DNA of 9,728 nucleotides, from NCBI GenBank assembly GCA_024277475.1, contig JAJRVC010000585.1:1-9728 (forward strand). The letters are read 5' to 3'. Of the stretch, positions 6,515 to 9,728 are shown piece by piece. Both the position numbers and the translations under genes were made by a program. This DNA is from Deltaproteobacteria bacterium (GTDB lineage: Bacteria > Desulfobacterota > Desulfobacteria > Desulfobacterales > JAFDCJ01). Position 1 is the stretch's first letter. Every line of letters starts with the position of its first letter. Below the pieces are notes generated by a model, which did not search any database, was not told the DNA's origin, and saw only the letters and a list, made by a program, of their open reading frames with translations.

Positions 6515-7507
6515 CTATTTAGGGGGATTGAAATAATTTTTTTCCAAATTATCCACCATTTTCATCGCCTTTTCTTTAATGATTTCGGCATAGGTATCGG
6601 CATTATCTTTGGAGACCATGAAAGATCCTGAATCAATAAAATATATGCCCTCCTTGACGCTGTAGCCGCTCTTTAATAATCTCAGAGCCTCAAGCCCGGC
6701 AAGCGCCTGGCCATAGGGAGATTGGGTCATGGTTCCGGTCACATACCCTGCCTTGATTGCCTTTATCACTTTGGGGTCATCGTCGATTCCGACAAATTTG
6801 ATTCTTTTGTCACCGATTTCAGTTAATGCTTCCGCAGCGACAACTGTTGCCACATAGGCGGTAGACACCATGCCGTCCACTTCCTTACTGCGAGAAGAGA
6901 GAAAGGCATCTATTTTCGTCGTGGCCGCCTCAAAGGCATCGATTTCTGCAATTTCAGCCAGCAGGTTGACATCCGGGTATTTGGCGATAACACCCTCGAT
7001 CGCTTTTTTCCTTATCAGGGTATTGGGGTCAGACAACTGTCCCAGCAGGTTGAGGATATTTCCCTTTCCGCCTAATGCTTTAATCAGATTTTCAGTAGCC
7101 TGTGCGGCCGATGCCCCGACGTCAGTCGCAATGCATAGAGACGCATCGGTCGGTAATTTTGCCGGTCCAGCTATGAGAACGACGGGGATTCCATCATTAA
7201 CGAGCTCGGTAATTGTAGCATTGACGGAGTCAGGATGTCCGGGCCACATGGCAAAACCATTGTATCCCAGGGCCAGCATACCTTCGATGATTACATTTGC
7301 CTCTTCCTGATCAAAATGCTGGGTGGCCCGATAGCCGGTTTTTATGCCGGTTTTTTTCATAAAGTCTTTGGCCGCAAATTCCATTGGTGCAAAATAGGGA
7401 TGAAGCACAGCCGTTACGGCTAATTTCATCTTTTCTTTTGCCAAGCCTGGCACAGCTATACAGATCCCTACTAAAGCAACGATTATAACCAGTGAAAATT
7501 TTTTCAT
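6515..7507 (-). CDS. Periplasmic sugar-binding protein of the ABC transporter
   Basis: The substrate-binding component of the importer, 330 residues, of the type I periplasmic binding fold (ribose/galactose-binding, Peripla_BP_4 group). A Sec signal peptide is clear: MKK, a hydrophobic core, then a likely cut after PGLA (about residue 23); there is no lipobox cysteine. Landmarks are LAVTAVLHPYFAPMEFAAKDF, matching the first strand and helix; ITELVNDGIPVVLIAGP, where ribose-binding relatives have 'GIPVV' before the ligand site; and KFVGIDDDPKVIKAIKAGYVTGTMTQSPYGQA, the C-terminal lobe pattern. ATG 7507 is chosen because AAGGAG lies seven bases upstream and the signal peptide starts there; an ATG at 7549 would add an unfitting lead. 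It sits between the permease and ATPase genes, an uncommon order. The ligand, a sugar or similar polyol, cannot be named. Confidence 0.92.
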   Translation of the reverse strand: MKKFSLVIIVALVGICIAVPGLAKEKMKLAVTAVLHPYFAPMEFAAKDFMKKTGIKTGYRATQHFDQEEANVIIEGMLALGYNGFAMWPGHPDSVNATITELVNDGIPVVLIAGPAKLPTDASLCIATDVGASAAQATENLIKALGGKGNILNLLGQLSDPNTLIRKKAIEGVIAKYPDVNLLAEIAEIDAFEAATTKIDAFLSSRSKEVDGMVSTAYVATVVAAEALTEIGDKRIKFVGIDDDPKVIKAIKAGYVTGTMTQSPYGQALAGLEALRLLKSGYSVKEGIYFIDSGSFMVSKDNADTYAEIIKEKAMKMVDNLEKNYFNPPK

Positions 7508-7633
7508 TGGAATCTCCTTTTTGTTAAAAAGATTATCAGGCATATTCACCTGCTAACTTAAGGGTTTGTAGCTAACGCAATATGAATGTTGCGAATCATT
7601 CTGACGGCTACCGCTTATCACCCCCTTTCGGTG

Positions 7634-8626
7634 CTAAAAATATCTCTTTTCTGCATAAACGGAACGTACTCTATCGACAATGACGGCTATTAATACCAAA
7701 ATTCCCAAAAAGAGCTGTTCCAGAAAAATATTCACTTCAAGCAAAACTAGACCGTTGGAAAGCAGGGTCATTAATATTCCCCCGAAGACGACTCCAATGA
7801 TGGACGTATTCCCTCCTTGCAAAGAGGTTCCTCCGATCACGGGGACTGCAAAAGACATTAATAACCAGTTTTGTCCGATAGTCGGGTGGGCCGCTCCAAG
7901 TCGACCGACAAACAAGACTCCTGCCAGACCTGCGATTAGTCCGGATAAAATGTGGACAAGAAGAATGACACGTTTGGTATTAATACCCGATAAAACCGCA
8001 GCTTCCTGGTTGCCTCCGATGGCCAGGATTTTGCGTCCAAGAACCGTATGTTTGAACATGAAATGAAGCAGAAGGGCTACAAACAACATGATAAAGAACA
8101 AATAGGGTAGAGTACCGAATACTTTTCCTCTTCCGATTAGACCAAAAATCTCAGGGACTTTGGAAAAGGGAAGCGCATGCGTCAGACCGTAATTAATTCC
8201 AAGGAAAACACTGGTGGATCCTAAAGTAACGATAAAGGCATTGATACCGGTTATATTAATAAAGAGTCCGTTGAATGCGCCGCAGGCAGCTCCGACAGCA
8301 AGCCCGGCCGGAATGACAAGCCAAACCGGAGCTCCTATATCCTGAAACAGGTATCCCACCGTTACCGCCGCTAATCCTCCGATAGCACCGGCCGAAAGAT
8401 TCATATGGCCGATGGTCAGAGCCATCATTTGTGAAAACCCCACAATGATCCATAAAGAAAAGCCTCTCGATGTGGAAAAGAAGTTTCGGGGGGTTAAAAA
8501 TCCATCCGTAAAAATGATTAAAATGATTGAAAACAGGAACACGGCTATAAATACGCCGAAACTGCCTTCAAGCATCAAGTAGCTCAGGTTAAACTTGTTT
8601 AATTTTCTGTTGCTATAAGTAGCCAC
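7634..8626 (-). CDS. Sugar ABC transporter permease, RbsC-type
   Basis: The inner-membrane channel subunit of the importer (BPD_transp_2 / CUT2 group), about 330 residues and mostly hydrophobic, with roughly eight to ten membrane segments. Landmarks, numbered from GTG 8626, are: FLTPRNF at about 43-49, before the second segment; GHMNLSAGAIGGL at 73-85, in the place of the usual G-x-D-L-S-V-G motif; LGRKILAIGGNQEAAVLSGI at about 196-215, the cytoplasmic ATPase-contact loop; and VPVIGGTSLQGG at about 260-271. Only one permease gene is present, so the pore is probably a homodimer. The frame is open to ATG 8713. AAGGAG directly abuts an ATG at 8632 and lies six bases before the GTG at 8626, so one of these is the likelier start. 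It is the first visible gene of the minus-strand operon. Confidence 0.92.
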   Translation of the reverse strand: MATYSNRKLNKFNLSYLMLEGSFGVFIAVFLFSIILIIFTDGFLTPRNFFSTSRGFSLWIIVGFSQMMALTIGHMNLSAGAIGGLAAVTVGYLFQDIGAPVWLVIPAGLAVGAACGAFNGLFINITGINAFIVTLGSTSVFLGINYGLTHALPFSKVPEIFGLIGRGKVFGTLPYLFFIMLFVALLLHFMFKHTVLGRKILAIGGNQEAAVLSGINTKRVILLVHILSGLIAGLAGVLFVGRLGAAHPTIGQNWLLMSFAVPVIGGTSLQGGNTSIIGVVFGGILMTLLSNGLVLLEVNIFLEQLFLGILVLIAVIVDRVRSVYAEKRYF

Positions 8627-8703
8627 CCGCATCTCCTTATTCTGCTTGGGATCTTGAATGTGCTGTCCGCTCATATGAGCATGCCGTGCGCAATTGAGAA
8701 TTT

Positions 8704-8732
8704 TGAGTAGCATCCATGGTTGTGCTTGTCAA
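8704..8732 (-). promoter_or_regulatory. Possible promoter of the transport operon
   Basis: TTGACA (perfect -35 match) lies at 8727-8732 on the minus strand, about 100 bp before the preferred permease start. At a 17-bp spacing the -10 position reads only TACTCA, a poor match, so the call rests on the -35 and position. It would fit only if translation starts at 8626/8632 and not at 8713. Confidence 0.22.
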
Positions 8733-8770
8733 TACAATTTCCAGATTTTAGCGGGTTTCAAAAATATAAA

Positions 8771-8796
8771 TGCGGCGGTTCGAGCCGCAATTTTTT
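8771..8796 (+). terminator. Short terminator-like hairpin in the divergent region
   Basis: TGCGGC (8771-8776) and GCCGCA (8784-8789) form a 6-bp GC-rich stem with a 7-base loop. It is followed by A and six T on the plus strand, the form of an intrinsic terminator. No plus-strand gene ends here, so it could stop antisense or read-through transcription. On the minus strand it would lie upstream of the operon, followed by a looser T-rich run. Confidence 0.5.
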
Positions 8797-8936
8797 AGTC
8801 AGGATAATAAATTTTTGTCGGGCCTATGAATTGGGTTACATAATTTTAGGTAATATTTTTCACAATAGCTGAGATCAGGTTCGGTAATAAAGTATTAACC
8901 CGGTGAAATTATGTTATAAAATATAAGTTCCTCGTT

Positions 8937-8952
8937 AGGCACAATTCTTGCT
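8937..8952 (+). promoter_or_regulatory. Sigma-54 (-24/-12) promoter of the beta-helix gene
   Basis: The plus strand reads AGGCACAATTCTTGCT. GG (8938-8939) and GC (8950-8951) are separated by exactly ten bases, and GGCAC and TTGCT match the RpoN consensus elements. Transcription would start near 8963, giving a leader of about 68 bases to the ATG at 9031. An imperfect palindrome at 8883-8900 could serve as an upstream activator site. Confidence 0.6.
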
Positions 8953-9030
8953 CGACTACAGAAAGATGCTCGAAGTGTGTCTTAAATTCGAAAATGAACC
9001 ATTCTGGTGTGCCGAGAGGAAGGATTGAGA

Positions 9031-9728
9031 ATGTTGAGAACTGGGTGGAATCTTAAACTTTTGATAACGCTATTTCTAATTTTAGGCAGCGTAACTATTG
9101 CTTTTGGTGCAACGACAACCGGAACAATACCGGCTGATGAGACCTGGTCGGGAACGGTCACACTTACCGGCGACGTGACGGTGCCGGTTGGGGTGACGCT
9201 AACCATAAATCCCGGGGCCGAAGTTATTTTCCCGGCCGGCAGTGATGATACCAATAGTGGTGACGACATCACCTCATTGTACGTTCAGGGATCGTTGGTG
9301 GCCATTGGTACTGCCGGCAGTGAAATCCAATTCAAGTCGAATGCGTCTACTCCCGCCAAAGGGGACTGGGGAGGCATCGAAGCGAATTGGGGTCTGGGTC
9401 TCAAGACCTTTGATATGCAATATTGTGTTGTTTCGCATTCTTCTTCAGGAATCCGGTGGATCGTGACGGGGGGTGTTCAGAGTGCCACCATTTCAAATTG
9501 TACCGTGGAGCAGACCTCCGCGACAGCAATATACCTTTCCGGGGCAGGTGGTGCGGATATCAACATCGCGGTTAACGACAACACCGTCGGGGATGCCGGC
9601 AGCCACGGGATGTATTTTTATATTGGTGATACCGGCAGCACCCTGACGGCGGATATAAGTCGCAACACGGTGACGGGCAGTGGCGATTACGGGATTTTAG
9701 GATATGCGTACACGTATGCCTCGGGCAC
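9031..9728 (+). CDS. Secreted right-handed parallel beta-helix protein, N-terminal part (cut by window edge)
   Basis: The frame is open from ATG 9031 to the window end, 232 codons with no stop. The start follows AGAGGAAGGA by a few bases. Residues 1-26 form a Sec signal peptide (a positive start, a hydrophobic core LLITLFLILGS, a likely cut after AFGA). The mature part starts with IPADETWSGTVTLTGDVTVPVGVTLTINPGAEVIF in sequence order (residues 33-67), the opening rung common in bacterial surface or exported beta-helix proteins. Later rungs repeat an N-x-TV ... G-(I/M) pattern at about 156-172, 182-198 and 208-224 (SNCTVE, DNTVGD, RNTVTG). It is Gly/Thr/Asp-rich with two cysteines, at 132 and 157. 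Such proteins are polysaccharide lyases, adhesins or structural surface proteins; no catalytic signature is visible in this part. Divergent from the transport operon and preceded by a sigma-54 promoter, it is probably a separate unit. Confidence 0.85.
   Translation, partial: MLRTGWNLKLLITLFLILGSVTIAFGATTTGTIPADETWSGTVTLTGDVTVPVGVTLTINPGAEVIFPAGSDDTNSGDDITSLYVQGSLVAIGTAGSEIQFKSNASTPAKGDWGGIEANWGLGLKTFDMQYCVVSHSSSGIRWIVTGGVQSATISNCTVEQTSATAIYLSGAGGADINIAVNDNTVGDAGSHGMYFYIGDTGSTLTADISRNTVTGSGDYGILGYAYTYASG

Larger units (their letters stand above)
8714..9030. other. Divergent intergenic region
   Basis: This 317-bp AT-rich stretch separates the minus-strand operon from the plus-strand beta-helix gene. 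It contains the TTGACA box, the terminator-like hairpin, an imperfect palindrome GGTAATA-AAG-TATTAACC at 8883-8900 and the sigma-54 type promoter. I see no coding frame or RNA gene in it. Confidence 0.6.

Noticed and set aside
7576..7593. CGCAA ... TTGCG palindrome between permease and binding-protein genes as a SorC operator
   Set aside because: The arms are only five bases and no second copy was found upstream of the operon.
8745..8750. TAAAAT as a -10 box for the minus-strand operon
   Set aside because: At 16-18 bp upstream there is no acceptable -35 hexamer.
8771..8790. GCGGCGGTTCGAGCCGC looks like a tRNA T-arm
   Set aside because: The TTCGA is not placed correctly in the 7-base loop, no CCA or acceptor stem follows, and no D or anticodon arm lies upstream. 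It is better read as a terminator-like hairpin.
8982..9272. Minus-strand 96-codon frame over the beta-helix gene start
   Set aside because: It overlaps the plus-strand gene, which has a signal peptide, ribosome site and promoter. The minus frame shows only low-complexity Val/Ser/Pro sequence.

Overview
The window reads as part of a Gram-negative bacterial chromosome. The solute-binding protein has a Sec signal peptide, there is a good sigma-54 type promoter, and a secreted beta-helix protein is present. Composition is mixed and mid-GC. The gene style would suit a deltaproteobacterium (Desulfobacterota), but that assignment is an impression, not a demonstration.

Almost everything from about 8.6 kb down to position 1 lies on the minus strand and looks like one catabolic operon. 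In transcription order it holds: an RbsC-type sugar ABC permease; its periplasmic binding protein; the two-domain RbsA-type ATPase; an Amidohydro_2 lactonase-like hydrolase; a protein with two DJ-1/PfpI domains, one of them degenerate; a SorC-family sugar-responsive regulator; a D-2-hydroxyacid dehydrogenase; and the first 41 codons of a DapA/KDG-aldolase family enzyme that leaves the window. The simplest reading is uptake and stepwise breakdown of a sugar, sugar acid or related hydroxylated compound: import, lactone hydrolysis, retro-aldol cleavage to pyruvate plus an aldehyde, and reduction of an oxoacid. The SorC protein would be the local sensor. The substrate cannot be read from the sequence. 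The dehydrogenase and dehydratase expected in a fuconate-like route are not in view.

The segment between the binding-protein and ATPase genes (6361-6514) is the most unusual part. It holds two long inverted repeats whose arms interlock (A-B-A'-B'). Next comes a strong Shine-Dalgarno, and then an ATPase reading frame with no ATG, GTG or TTG where the protein should begin. Either a rare start codon (ATT or GTT) is used, or a one-base change has damaged the start.

The right end (8714-9728) is a divergent intergenic region followed by a plus-strand gene. The region contains a short terminator-like hairpin and a GG-N10-GC sigma-54 promoter. The gene encodes a secreted parallel beta-helix protein and runs off the end of the window. 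It appears unrelated to the transport operon.
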